Assembly: GCA_026386955.1 (NCBI GenBank)
Contig: JAPLMQ010000282.1
Coordinates: forward strand, 1 to 45,712
Length of the DNA stretch: 45,712 nt
Direction: 5' to 3'
Source of the DNA: Planctomycetota bacterium
Lineage (GTDB): Bacteria > Planctomycetota > Phycisphaerae > Phycisphaerales > Phycisphaeraceae
The translations under genes were made by a program, and so were the position numbers. Shown here piece by piece: positions 1-8,325 of this stretch (positions are counted from its first letter, which is position 1; the number at the start of each line of letters is the position of its first letter). A model generated the notes under the pieces. That model was not told the origin of the DNA and did not search any database. It was given only the letters and a program-made list of their open reading frames with translations.

Positions 1-2
1 AA

Positions 3-1568
3 CAGCTCATCGCACCGCCCGATTCGCCCGACGGCGACTGCATCGAGCCCATGGTCGCCCCGATCGTCGTCGACGGGCATGAGCTGGGGTCGCTCACGCT
101 CGATTGCCGCCGCGCCTGGGCTCCGCTGCCGCAGGAGCGCACCCGTCTCGAGCGCGCCTTCCGCAAGATCGGCGTCGCCGACGCGCAATTGCCCCAGGTG
201 CTCGACGCCGCCGAGCAGGCCTACGCCCCCCGCCGGGCCGCGGCCGTGCAGTCGCTGCTCCTCCTGGCCCGCAACCTCGCCCGCCGCTGGCAGCAGGCCG
301 CCGAGCTGCGCAACCGCGTCGAGGAGCTGGGCGCGCTGGGCAAGCTCAGCAGCCTGCTCACGCGCCACCGCGACGTGCAGCAGGTGCTCGACGCCGCGAC
401 GCGCATGGCCGTCGAGGTCATGGGCGCCCGCGCCTCGCTGATCCGCCTGCTCGACGACACCGGCAAGGAGCTGATCGACGCCGCCTCGTGCAACCTCTCC
501 CCCGCCTACCGCCAGAAGGGGCGCGTGCTGCTCGAGCAGAGCGAGCTCGCCAAGGCCGCCTTCGCCGGCGAGGTCGTCTACGTCAAGGACATGGCGACCG
601 ACCCGCGCGTGATCTACCGCGACGGCGCCGACCGCGAGGGGCTCGTCTCCGCGCTGATCGCCGGCATGCTCTACCGCGGCCGCCCCGTGGGGCTCCTGCA
701 CGTCTACTCCGCCGAGCCCCACGTCTTCAGCCGCCACGAGGTCAACCTGCTCCAGTCGCTCGCGCAGCTCACCGCCGCGGCGATCGAGAACGCCCGGCTC
801 GACGCCCACCGCGCCGAGGCCCAGCGCGTCCAGCGCCAGCTCCATCTCGCCGCCGACGTGCAGCGGCGCATGATCCCCAGCGTCATGCCCAAGGTCCCCG
901 GGCTCGAGCTGGCCGCCCGCTACGTCCCCTCCTACGAGCTGGGCGGCGACTTCTTCGACTTCATCAACCTCGGGGGCGACCTGGGCGTCGCCATCGGCGA
1001 CGTCGTCGGCAAGGGCATCGCCGCCAGCCTCCTCATGGCGGGCGTCCGCGGCAGCCTCCGCGCCTTCGCGCAGGAGGTCTACGACATCGACCAGATCGTC
1101 TCCCGCGTCAACCGCACCCTCTGCTTCGAGACGCTCCCCAACGAGTTCGCCACCGTCTTCTACGGCGTCATCCACCGCGAGACCCTCCGCCTGACCTACT
1201 GCAACGGCGGGCACGACCCCGGCCTGCTCCTGCGCGACGGCAAGATCATTCGCCTGCAGGACGGCGGCATGGTCCTGGGCATCGACCCCGACCAGGTCTA
1301 CCAGCGGGCCGTCCTCGACCTCCTCCCCGGCGACGTGCTCGTCCTCCACACCGACGGGCTGGTCGACGCGCTCAACTTCAACAACAAGAACTTCGGGCGC
1401 GAGCGCGTCATCCAGGCGATGCGCGACCGCGCCCACGCCTCCGCGCAGGTGATCCTCGACCACCTCCTCTGGGAGATGCGCCGCTTCACCGGGCTCAACC
1501 GCAACGTCGACGACACGACCATCGTCGTGATCAAGGTCACGGAGCAGCCGTCGAAGCCCGTCTCGTAG
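3..1568 (+). CDS. GAF-domain SpoIIE/RsbU-type PP2C serine phosphatase (5' partial)
   Basis: The reading frame is open to the left edge, so the gene is truncated there; the first in-window ATG is at 51. A GAF-like sensor domain lies in roughly residues 110-265. A short coiled linker with RVQRQLHLAADVQRRM follows, then a SpoIIE/PP2C phosphatase domain. Metal-site motifs visible are GGDFFDF, GDVVGKGIAASLLMA, NGGH, HTDGLVDA and a final DDTTIVV. This family dephosphorylates serine on anti-sigma-factor antagonists in partner-switching cascades, and the GAF domain probably gates activity. No STAS or anti-sigma kinase gene is adjacent in the window, so the target is unknown. The stop codon TAG is the second to fourth base of a repeat arm that begins GTAGGGTGG. 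The domain call is firm; the pathway is inference. Confidence 0.9.
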   Translation, partial: QLIAPPDSPDGDCIEPMVAPIVVDGHELGSLTLDCRRAWAPLPQERTRLERAFRKIGVADAQLPQVLDAAEQAYAPRRAAAVQSLLLLARNLARRWQQAAELRNRVEELGALGKLSSLLTRHRDVQQVLDAATRMAVEVMGARASLIRLLDDTGKELIDAASCNLSPAYRQKGRVLLEQSELAKAAFAGEVVYVKDMATDPRVIYRDGADREGLVSALIAGMLYRGRPVGLLHVYSAEPHVFSRHEVNLLQSLAQLTAAAIENARLDAHRAEAQRVQRQLHLAADVQRRMIPSVMPKVPGLELAARYVPSYELGGDFFDFINLGGDLGVAIGDVVGKGIAASLLMAGVRGSLRAFAQEVYDIDQIVSRVNRTLCFETLPNEFATVFYGVIHRETLRLTYCNGGHDPGLLLRDGKIIRLQDGGMVLGIDPDQVYQRAVLDLLPGDVLVLHTDGLVDALNFNNKNFGRERVIQAMRDRAHASAQVILDHLLWEMRRFTGLNRNVDDTTIVVIKVTEQPSKPVS

Positions 1569-1741
1569 GGTGGGTAGAGCCGTACCCGGCGAAACCCACC
1601 AGTTGGGCGCACAATCAACGCCGTCGCGTGCGCCGCACGCGTGGTCTTTGGCCGAGGCTTCGCGCCAATCGCAATTGATCTTTGTGGCGCTTCCGCGAGG
1701 CCGTGGTGGGTTTCGCGGAGTACCGCTCTACGCCACCCTAC
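1565..1741. repeat. Type A inverted-repeat pair, copy 1 (GTAGGGTGG arms)
   Basis: Two arms of about 36 nt face each other at 1565-1600 and 1705-1741. The left arm begins GTAGGGTGGGTAGAGC and ends CGAAACCCACC. The right arm is its reverse complement with a few differences. Each arm is partly self-complementary (GGTGGGT with ACCCACC). The element fills the gap between two convergent genes and supplies the stop codon of the left one. Similar arms recur at 4784-4977 and 45434-45566. It is likely a REP/MITE-like element that may also act as a bidirectional 3' hairpin. Confidence 0.85.
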
Positions 1742-1747
1742 GAAGCC

Positions 1748-2839
1748 TCACAGCACCTCGCGGGCCCGCGGGAACGAGCCCAGCACCGTCAACTGCAGGC
1801 AGTGGGCCCGCGCCTTCTCGATCGCCTCCGCCACGTTGGGGTCGTTCTGGTGCCCCAGGCAATCGATGAAGAAGAAGTATTCCCAGTTGACGCGCTTGCT
1901 GGGGCGCTTGTCGATGTGCGTGAGGTTGAGCCCGCAGTCGCGGAAGACGTCGAGCACCTCGGAGAGCGCGCCGACCTTGTGGGCGGTGGTGAACATCAGG
2001 GCCGTCTTGTCGTCGCCGCTGGGCTTCGCGCCGTCCTTGGAGATGACGAAGAAGCGGGTGACGTTGTTGGGGTTGTCCTCGATGTTGCGGAACGGCACGG
2101 CCAGGCCGTAGGTCTCCGCCGCGAGGTCCGACCCGATCGCCGCCGTGTCGGGCTCCTGCGAGGCCATCTCCGCCGCCCGCGAACTCGACGCCACCCCCAC
2201 GCGCTCCGCCTGGCGCAGCTGCGTGCCCAGCCAGCGGCGGCACTGCGCGAAGACCTCCGGCTTGGAGTAGATCTTCGTCACCTTGTCCGGCGGGCCGTTC
2301 GCGAGCAGGTTGTGGTGGATGTTGATCAGCACCTCGGCGCAGATCCGCACGCTCGCGTCGAGGAACGAGTCGAGCGTCTCGCCGATCCCGCCCACCGCGG
2401 AGTTCTCGATCGGCACGAGCCCCAGGTCGATGTTCCCGCGGACGATCTCGTCGAAGACCGAGGCGATGTCCTCCTGCCCGTCGTACTCGACGCTCGCGCC
2501 GAACTTCCGCCTCGCCGCGAGATGGCTGAACGAGCCCTTGGGCCCCAGGAAGCCGATGCGCAGCGGGCGCTCGAGGGCGAAGCTGCCGCTCATCAGCTCG
2601 CGCCAGATGCCGGTGAGGCAGGAGTCGGGCAGCGGGCCCTGGTTGTATTTCCGGACCTGCTCGAGGACCTGCTTCTCGCGGTCGGGCGCGTAGACCGGCG
2701 TCGAGCCGTCCCGCTTGATGCGCCCGATCTCGATCACGAACTTGGCGCGTTCGTTGAGCAGGTCGACGATCTTCCGATCGAGTTCATCGATGCGCTTGCG
2801 TGGACCCGAAAGGTCTGTTTTTTGCTCGTCCCGCGTCAT
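1748..2839 (-). CDS. pheA: Bifunctional chorismate mutase / prephenate dehydratase (P-protein)
   Basis: The 363-residue protein has the P-protein layout. An AroQ-type chorismate mutase domain (about 10-90; RKRIDELDRKIVDLLNERA) is followed by prephenate dehydratase (about 93-275; FLGPKGSFSHLAA, VPIENSAVGGIGETLD, and NNVTRFFVI carrying the TRF motif). A C-terminal ACT domain follows (about 285-360; GALSEVLDVF then DKRPSK, where many relatives have ESRP). It converts chorismate to phenylpyruvate for phenylalanine synthesis in the cytoplasm. The ACT domain implies allosteric feedback by phenylalanine. Its 3' end lies 7 bp from a type A repeat, and it is divergent from the membrane protein gene at 2947. 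No leader peptide or attenuator was recognised. Confidence 0.95.
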   Translation of the reverse strand: MTRDEQKTDLSGPRKRIDELDRKIVDLLNERAKFVIEIGRIKRDGSTPVYAPDREKQVLEQVRKYNQGPLPDSCLTGIWRELMSGSFALERPLRIGFLGPKGSFSHLAARRKFGASVEYDGQEDIASVFDEIVRGNIDLGLVPIENSAVGGIGETLDSFLDASVRICAEVLINIHHNLLANGPPDKVTKIYSKPEVFAQCRRWLGTQLRQAERVGVASSSRAAEMASQEPDTAAIGSDLAAETYGLAVPFRNIEDNPNNVTRFFVISKDGAKPSGDDKTALMFTTAHKVGALSEVLDVFRDCGLNLTHIDKRPSKRVNWEYFFFIDCLGHQNDPNVAEAIEKARAHCLQLTVLGSFPRAREVL

Positions 2840-2946
2840 GGCGGGGATTGTAACGCCGGGCCGCCGCTTGGGCGATAAACAAGGCGGAGGCAGAGGCGGC
2901 GACGGACGCGGAAGCGGACGCCGCGCCCGCGATCCTGGGGAAGCGC

Positions 2947-3981
2947 ATGGACCACGCGATGCAGACGATCCTCCAACGCATGCCCGACCTGATCCACGTC
3001 GGCCTGTTCGTGGGCCTTTTTATCGGGCTCGCCGTCTGGCTCCTCGGCCGGCGGATGGCCCGGCTCACCTGCGCCCTCTTCGGAGCTCTCGTGGGGCTGG
3101 CGGTCGGCATCGCCATCGCCGCCGCCGCGGGCCGCAACGAGTTGGCGATCATCGCGATCGTCGCCACGAGTTTCATGGGGCTCGCCCTAGCCTGGCTGCT
3201 CTTCCGCCTCTGGATGAGCATCGGACTCGCCTTCGTGCTCGCCTTCGCGGCCCCCGCGGCCCTGCTCGTCTGGGAAGGCGGGCTCGACAAGGTGATCTCG
3301 CCGCCTCAAGACAAGACGGCCCAGGCCGAGGCCACCTCTGCGGAGTCGACCTCCGAAATCGCTTTCGGGAGTTCGGTCGACGAGCAGATCCTGGCGGGAG
3401 GCGTGAACAAGCCGGGCGAGATCATCGACATCGACGACCCGCGCGTGCTGGGCCTCGCAGGCCCGGCCGTGCTTGCGACCGGCGGAAACGAGGCCTTGCT
3501 CAACCACCCCATGCTCGAGACGTCGCTGGGCATCGCCCTGGCGGTCGCCCGCCCGAAGCATCAGGACCCGTCCGAACACCTCGCCGCCGGATTGCCCAGC
3601 GTCGCTTTGCCCAACATTGCTTTGCCCACGCGGACCGACGCCGGCGTCTTCGCGCAGGGCGAGATCGAATCCATCCGCCAATCATGGGGCAGGCTGAGCC
3701 CGCGGTTCCGCCAGGTCGCCGCGGGGCTCGCCGGGGCCGGGGCCGTGACGGGGCTGGTGGTCGGCCTGCTCTGGCCTGCGATCGCGGCGGCGCTGCAGTC
3801 GGCGCTGGTCGGCTCGGTCATCATGGTCCTCACCGGAGGACGGCTTTTGGTGGGCGTCGCGCCGGCCTATCTCGCCTCGTGGGGGACCAGCGCCAAGGCG
3901 ATGTTGCTCGCGGTGGGTCTGATAACGGCCCTGGGGGTCACCCTCCAGTGCACGATCATCCGACGCCAAGCCGATAGGTGA
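2947..3981 (+). CDS. Polytopic membrane protein of unknown function
   Basis: The 344-residue protein is not recognised. Four hydrophobic helices crowd the N-terminus (about 14-34, 40-62, 65-86 and 87-109). A polar linker of about 145 residues follows, containing a short LPxxA repeat (LPSVALPNIALPT). Two or three further helices end the protein (about 258-340). The helices are Gly/Ala-rich. The chosen ATG is preceded by GGGGAAG at suitable spacing. The next gene on the same strand, 48 bp downstream, also encodes a Gly-rich polytopic protein, so the two probably form an operon and could work together. Nothing in the sequence points to transport, catalysis or signalling. Coding status is well supported by length, codon bias and membrane topology. 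Confidence 0.75.
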   Translation: MDHAMQTILQRMPDLIHVGLFVGLFIGLAVWLLGRRMARLTCALFGALVGLAVGIAIAAAAGRNELAIIAIVATSFMGLALAWLLFRLWMSIGLAFVLAFAAPAALLVWEGGLDKVISPPQDKTAQAEATSAESTSEIAFGSSVDEQILAGGVNKPGEIIDIDDPRVLGLAGPAVLATGGNEALLNHPMLETSLGIALAVARPKHQDPSEHLAAGLPSVALPNIALPTRTDAGVFAQGEIESIRQSWGRLSPRFRQVAAGLAGAGAVTGLVVGLLWPAIAAALQSALVGSVIMVLTGGRLLVGVAPAYLASWGTSAKAMLLAVGLITALGVTLQCTIIRRQADR

Positions 3982-4029
3982 CGAGTCCCGCGCGCGTTCA
4001 CGCGCCGTCCGTCACACTGGAGCCTCGCC

Positions 4030-4773
4030 ATGCTGCCCACCCTCGGCCTGTCCGCCTTCGAAGCCGCCACCCAGATCTTCTCCCGCCCCGACACGCTCGC
4101 TTACCCCACCGACGTGATGAACACCCTCACCCAGCTCTCGCTGGTCTGGGCCTGCGTGCTCGTCGCCGCCGGACTGCTCTGCATGTACCACGGCTTCAAG
4201 TACTACCGCGTGGTGACCATCGTCATGGCGCTGCTCATCGGCGGGATGATCGGCTACGCCCTGGGCCACCGCTACAACGCCCAGGTGATCGTCTCGGCCT
4301 GCTGCGCCCTGCTCTTCGCCGTCGCCTGCTGGCCCTTCATGAAGTACGCCGTCGCCATCGTCGGCGGGCTCGTGGGCTCCTTCGTGGGCGCCAACGCCTG
4401 GACCGCCATCGACGCCGCGATCCACACCCCCGAGGGCCCGGCCAACCCCGCCAACGCCCACGGCCCCTACTGGGTCGGCGCGCTGCTGGGCCTGGTCATC
4501 GTCGGCATGCTCGCCTTCATCGTCTTCAAGATCTCGGTGGTCTTCTTCACCTCGATCAGCGGCGCCACCCTCGCGATGTTCGGCGTGATGGCGATCCTCC
4601 TGCACATCCCCCAATGGGGCACGTCGATCCAGTCGGAGTTCAAGGGCAACGCCATCGTCCTGCCCCTGCTGGTGATCGTCCCCGCGATCGTCGCGCTGAT
4701 CCTGCAGGAGGCCAAGCCCGACGGCTCCCACGCCGGGCCCAAGCCCGCGGCGAAGCCTGCCGGGGCGCATTGA
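4030..4773 (+). CDS. Seven-helix membrane protein, possibly DUF4203/TMEM198-like
   Basis: The 247-residue protein shows about seven hydrophobic helices separated by very short loops. They include segments with GLLCMYHGFKYYRV, ALLIGGMIGYALG and AIVGGLVGSFVGANAW. It ends in a short Lys/Pro/Ala tail. The repeated Gly-rich helix pattern recalls the DUF4203/TMEM198 group, but this is a resemblance by eye and not a profile match. It lies 48 bp after the 2947-3981 membrane protein and is followed by a type A repeat that encloses a strong intrinsic terminator, which marks the end of a two-gene unit. Function is unknown. Confidence 0.75.
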   Translation: MLPTLGLSAFEAATQIFSRPDTLAYPTDVMNTLTQLSLVWACVLVAAGLLCMYHGFKYYRVVTIVMALLIGGMIGYALGHRYNAQVIVSACCALLFAVACWPFMKYAVAIVGGLVGSFVGANAWTAIDAAIHTPEGPANPANAHGPYWVGALLGLVIVGMLAFIVFKISVVFFTSISGATLAMFGVMAILLHIPQWGTSIQSEFKGNAIVLPLLVIVPAIVALILQEAKPDGSHAGPKPAAKPAGAH

Positions 4774-4783
4774 GTACGCTCCC

Positions 4784-4977
4784 GTAGGGTGGGTAGAGCC
4801 GTATTCCGCGAAACCCACCGGCGGGGCGCCCAGCCAAACGACCACCGACTCGCACTTCAATCCGCTTGTTAAAACCACAACGCCGCCCGCTCCTGGCGGC
4901 GTTGCTTTTTTTTCAGTCGAATGTCTGCACGCGCGTCTCCGGTGGGCTTCGCGGAGTACCGCTCAGCGCCACCCTAC
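4784..4977. repeat. Type A inverted-repeat pair, copy 2, enclosing a terminator
   Basis: The left arm is at 4784-4819 (begins GTAGGGTGGGTAGAGCC, ends CGAAACCCACC; complementarity continues to 4821). The right arm is at 4939-4977 and ends in GCGCCACCCTAC. The arms are inverted relative to each other. As in copy 1, the element occupies the gap between convergent genes (4773 and 4997). The interior is unrelated to copy 1 and contains an intrinsic terminator at 4878-4913. The arms are therefore the conserved part and the centre is variable. Confidence 0.85.
4878..4913 (+). terminator. Intrinsic terminator after the membrane-protein pair
   Basis: A 10-bp GC-rich stem (CAACGCCGCC at 4878-4887 with GGCGGCGTTG at 4895-4904) with a 7-nt loop is followed by C and eight T residues at 4906-4913. 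This is a textbook rho-independent terminator on the + strand, placed about 100 bp after the stop codon of the gene ending at 4773. Confidence 0.9.
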
Positions 4978-4996
4978 AAGACGGCGTCGCTTCGCC

Positions 4997-7051
4997 TTAC
5001 TTCCCCTTCATCGCCTCTTCGATCCCCTGCACCACTTGGTCCATCGTGTAGGCGTCGACGTTCAGCGTCTGCCTGCCGTCGGGCGCGAAGACCACCAGCG
5101 TGGGGATCGTCACGCGGCCGACCTCGTGGAGCAGGCGGTTGCCGTCGGGGTTGTTGCCGGTGATGTCGACCCGCATGGGGACGACGCGGGAATCGCGCAG
5201 CGCGGCCAGGACGCGCGGGGTGTCGAGCACGCTCGACTCGAGGGCCTTGCAGTTGAGGCACCACTCGGCGGTGAAATCGACCACGACGACCTTGCCCGCC
5301 GCCCGCGCCTCCGCCAGCCGCGCGGGGGTGTAGCCGACCCACTCTTTGGGCCCGGGCCGGGTCAAGCTCGCGGCCAGCAGGATCGAAACCCCGATCATCA
5401 CGACCCCCAGCGCGACCATCGCCCCGCGCCACGCCGGCGACTTGAGCACGCGGAACGCGCGGTAGGCCAGCCACGCGCCGCCGGCCGCGCCGAGCGCGCC
5501 GACGATCCACCAATAGGCGCGCGAGGGCGTCTCGGGCGGGACGACCAGCAGGCCCGAGATGCCCGAGCCGATGAAGAAGGCCGCGGCGGCGAGCATGAAG
5601 AGGCCCATCACCTGCTTGATGAGTTCCGAGCCCGGGCCGGTGCGCGGGAGCCGCTGCACGAGGGCCGGAAAGATCGACATCAAGAGGTAGGGCGAGGCCA
5701 TGCCCAGCCCGATGGAGCCGAAGGTCATCCATGTAACGGTGGGCGTCTGCTTGACCGCCCACGCCGCGGCGGCGCCCATAAGCGGCGCGGTGCAGGGCGT
5801 CGAGAGCACGGCGGTCATGACGCCGAACGCGAACGAGCCGCCGAGCGTCTCCTGCTTGGGGTTGAAGAGGTAGACCGACTGTGGAAGCGAGACGGTGAAG
5901 AGCCCGCACATGCCCAAGGCCATGACGGCGATGACCACGCCCACGCCGATGGTGAAGGCGGGGTATTGGAACAACTGGTTGGTCGAGGTGAAGCCCGTGA
6001 CGAGCGTGATGACCGCGGCCATGCCCAGCCAGAACGCGACGACGCCGAGCGACATCACGCCGCCCAGCGCGAGCATGCGCCCGCGCGAGCCCGCCGACCG
6101 GCTCAGGCCCATGATCTTCAGCGGGATCACCGGCAGCACGCAGGGGGTGAAGTTGAGCAGCAAGCCGCCCAAGGCAGCGACCAGCAGCAACAGGGCGAAG
6201 CCCAGGAACGTGCCGGCGTCGATCTCGAACTTCAGCCCGAAGACGTCGAACGGGACGACCGAGGTTTTCTTCGCCGAAGGCGTGGGCGTCGCCGCGATCG
6301 GGGCCGACCCGGTCGAATCCGGCGCGACGTGGACCTTGGGCCAGACGTCCGCGGGGAAGCCGGCGAAGAGGACGACGTCCTCCGCGGGCCCCGTCGCCGC
6401 GGCCTCGCCCGCCGCCAGAACACGGACCTTCAACGTGATCGGCTCCTGAAACACCGGGGCCAGGCACGACCTCTCGTCGCAGGCCTGGTACGTCGCGAGC
6501 AACGTCAGCTCGGCCTCGCCCGGCTTGGCGTCCGCGGCGACCGTCACCGGCAAGTAAACCACCACGCGCCCCGAGAAGACGCCGTACTTCACCGGCTTGC
6601 CCGTGAACCGCACCTCGATCGGCGTGGGCGCGGGCCATTGCAGGAACGCCCCGTTCGCCCGCAGCGCGTCGCCCGGCTTGGCGGCGACCTCCAGCTCGGC
6701 CTTGATGAACCCCTCGGTGTTCCCCATCTCCGGCGGGAAGACCGGGGCGTTGGGGTGGATGTGCCAATGCGGGTCGTGGTCAAAGACGACCGCGACGGGC
6801 AGGTCGTCGCCCGGGCGCACGGCAGCGCGGGCGGGGACCGCCTCGATGCGCACGCGGGCCCGCGAGTCGAACGCCTTCGACCGCTCGCTCTCCTCCGCCG
6901 GGGCGGCCGGCTCCGTCGAAGCCGCCGGCGCGGCGTCGGCCGCGGGCTCGTCGGCCCGCGCCGCACCCGCCGACAGCCACAGGGCCGCCAGGCACGCGAA
7001 GACGAGCCACGCCACCCCGCCCGCCCACTGTCTTGAACTGATGAATCGCAT
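4997..7051 (-). CDS. dsbD: Thiol:disulfide interchange protein DsbD
   Basis: The 684-residue protein has the three DsbD parts. A signal peptide (MRFISSRQ then a hydrophobic run ending SAGAARA) leads to a periplasmic domain with the redox pair CDERSC. The eight-helix membrane domain carries FTPCVLPVIPLK and STPCTAPLMG, the two membrane cysteines. A C-terminal thioredoxin domain has AEWCLNCKALESS. The protein moves electrons from cytoplasmic thioredoxin to periplasmic thiols, for disulfide isomerisation and cytochrome c maturation. An in-frame upstream Met at 7090 exists; 7051 is preferred because it begins at the signal peptide. It is divergent from fliM, and no partner dsb or ccm gene is nearby. 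Confidence 0.95.
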   Translation of the reverse strand: MRFISSRQWAGGVAWLVFACLAALWLSAGAARADEPAADAAPAASTEPAAPAEESERSKAFDSRARVRIEAVPARAAVRPGDDLPVAVVFDHDPHWHIHPNAPVFPPEMGNTEGFIKAELEVAAKPGDALRANGAFLQWPAPTPIEVRFTGKPVKYGVFSGRVVVYLPVTVAADAKPGEAELTLLATYQACDERSCLAPVFQEPITLKVRVLAAGEAAATGPAEDVVLFAGFPADVWPKVHVAPDSTGSAPIAATPTPSAKKTSVVPFDVFGLKFEIDAGTFLGFALLLLVAALGGLLLNFTPCVLPVIPLKIMGLSRSAGSRGRMLALGGVMSLGVVAFWLGMAAVITLVTGFTSTNQLFQYPAFTIGVGVVIAVMALGMCGLFTVSLPQSVYLFNPKQETLGGSFAFGVMTAVLSTPCTAPLMGAAAAWAVKQTPTVTWMTFGSIGLGMASPYLLMSIFPALVQRLPRTGPGSELIKQVMGLFMLAAAAFFIGSGISGLLVVPPETPSRAYWWIVGALGAAGGAWLAYRAFRVLKSPAWRGAMVALGVVMIGVSILLAASLTRPGPKEWVGYTPARLAEARAAGKVVVVDFTAEWCLNCKALESSVLDTPRVLAALRDSRVVPMRVDITGNNPDGNRLLHEVGRVTIPTLVVFAPDGRQTLNVDAYTMDQVVQGIEEAMKGK

Positions 7052-7257
7052 GGTTGCTCGCATCTTCGCTGGAACACCGGCCCGGAACATCGGCCCGCAA
7101 AATAGGTCGCTCGAAACACGATTCCCTTACACGGCGGTGTCCGCGTCAGGCATGATAGGCCAACGCCCACGCCGGTTGGCCGCCGCGCGGCTTTTGAAGC
7201 CCGCCCGCCGCTCCGCCCGATAATCCGGACACCGGCCTTCGCGCCGTGCGACTCCCT

Positions 7258-8283
7258 ATGGCAGAAGTCCTCAACCAATCCGAAGTCGATGCCCTGCTCG
7301 CCGCCGTCGACAGCGGCGAGGTCAAGGCCAGCAAGAGCGACGCGCCCACGCAGGTCTTCTCCTCGCGGCGGAAGGCGCCGGGCCCCGAGGCGGAGATCCG
7401 CCCCTACGACTTCAAGCGCCCAGAGCGCGTCAGCAAGGACCAGATGCGGGCGTTGGAGAACCTCCACGAGGGGTTCAGCCGCAACTTCGGCGCCGCCCTC
7501 TCGGGCTTCCTCCGCACCATCATGGAGGTGAAGGTCGCCAGCATCGAGCAGATGACCTTCAGCGAGTTCACGCACAGCCTCCCGAACCCCACCTGCTTCA
7601 ACCTCCTCTCGGCCGAGCCGCTCGAAGGCAACATGTGCCTCGAGATCAGCCCGCTGGTGGTCTACCCCGTCATCGACCGCCTCCTGGGCGGGTCCAACGC
7701 CGACCTCTTCATCCCGCAGCGCCCGCTCACCGCCATCGAGCGCCGGCTGGTGCAGAAGATCCTCGACCGCGCGATGCGGGCCCTCGAGGAGGCTTGGGCC
7801 AGCGTGCTCCCGCTGAAGTTCAAGCTCGAGGAGACCGAGAGCAACCCGCAGCTCGTGCAGATCGTCCCGCCCAACGAGGTCGTGGTCGTCGTCGGCTTCG
7901 AGATGAAGATGGGCGGGCGGGCCGGGACGATGAGCCTCTGCATCCCGTACAACGTGATCGAGCCCGTCGTCGAGAAGCTCTCGAACCAGAGCTGGGCCGC
8001 CTACAAGCGCAACCGCCGCGACGACCAGCTCCGCAACCGCGTCGCGGGCCACCTCGACGCCGCCCGACTGACCGTCACCTGCATCCTGGCCGACTCGACC
8101 ATCAAGCTCGGCGACCTGATGAACCTGCAGGTGGGCGACGTGGTGGTGACGGAGAAGCCGGCGACGGCCCCGCTGACCATCGCGATCGGAGCGAAACGGA
8201 AATTCATCGGACACATCGGCCAGTACCGCGGCAACCGGGCGTTCAAGGTGACCAGGCCGTTCACGCCCAAAGACCGCGTTTGA
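7258..8283 (+). CDS. fliM: Flagellar motor switch protein FliM
   Basis: The 341-residue protein begins with LNQSEVDALL, the conserved N-terminal CheY-binding segment. The FliM middle domain follows (PYDFKRPERVSKDQMRALENLHEGFSR starts it; LLGGSNADLF lies further in). The C-terminal SpoA/FliN-like domain contains GDLMNLQVGDVV. The product is a C-ring protein that sets flagellar rotation direction. The ATG at 7258 is preferred over a GTG at 7246 because it starts at MAEVLNQS. No other flagellar or chemotaxis gene lies in the window, so this is an isolated locus or the remnant of a scattered flagellar regulon. It is divergent from dsbD with about 200 bp between the starts. Confidence 0.95.
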   Translation: MAEVLNQSEVDALLAAVDSGEVKASKSDAPTQVFSSRRKAPGPEAEIRPYDFKRPERVSKDQMRALENLHEGFSRNFGAALSGFLRTIMEVKVASIEQMTFSEFTHSLPNPTCFNLLSAEPLEGNMCLEISPLVVYPVIDRLLGGSNADLFIPQRPLTAIERRLVQKILDRAMRALEEAWASVLPLKFKLEETESNPQLVQIVPPNEVVVVVGFEMKMGGRAGTMSLCIPYNVIEPVVEKLSNQSWAAYKRNRRDDQLRNRVAGHLDAARLTVTCILADSTIKLGDLMNLQVGDVVVTEKPATAPLTIAIGAKRKFIGHIGQYRGNRAFKVTRPFTPKDRV

Positions 8284-8325
8284 CCTGATCGCGACGCCGC
8301 GTCGACGGTCCCGACCGCGCCAGCC

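Noticed and set aside
5036..7036. A 666-codon + strand frame opposite dsbD
   Set aside because: It is a shadow frame rich in Arg, Asp and Gly with no recognisable domain; DsbD on the other strand has every family motif.
8284..8325. A possible terminator between fliM and the pyrK-like gene
   Set aside because: A short CGACG/CGTCG stem is visible but there is no T-run on either strand.
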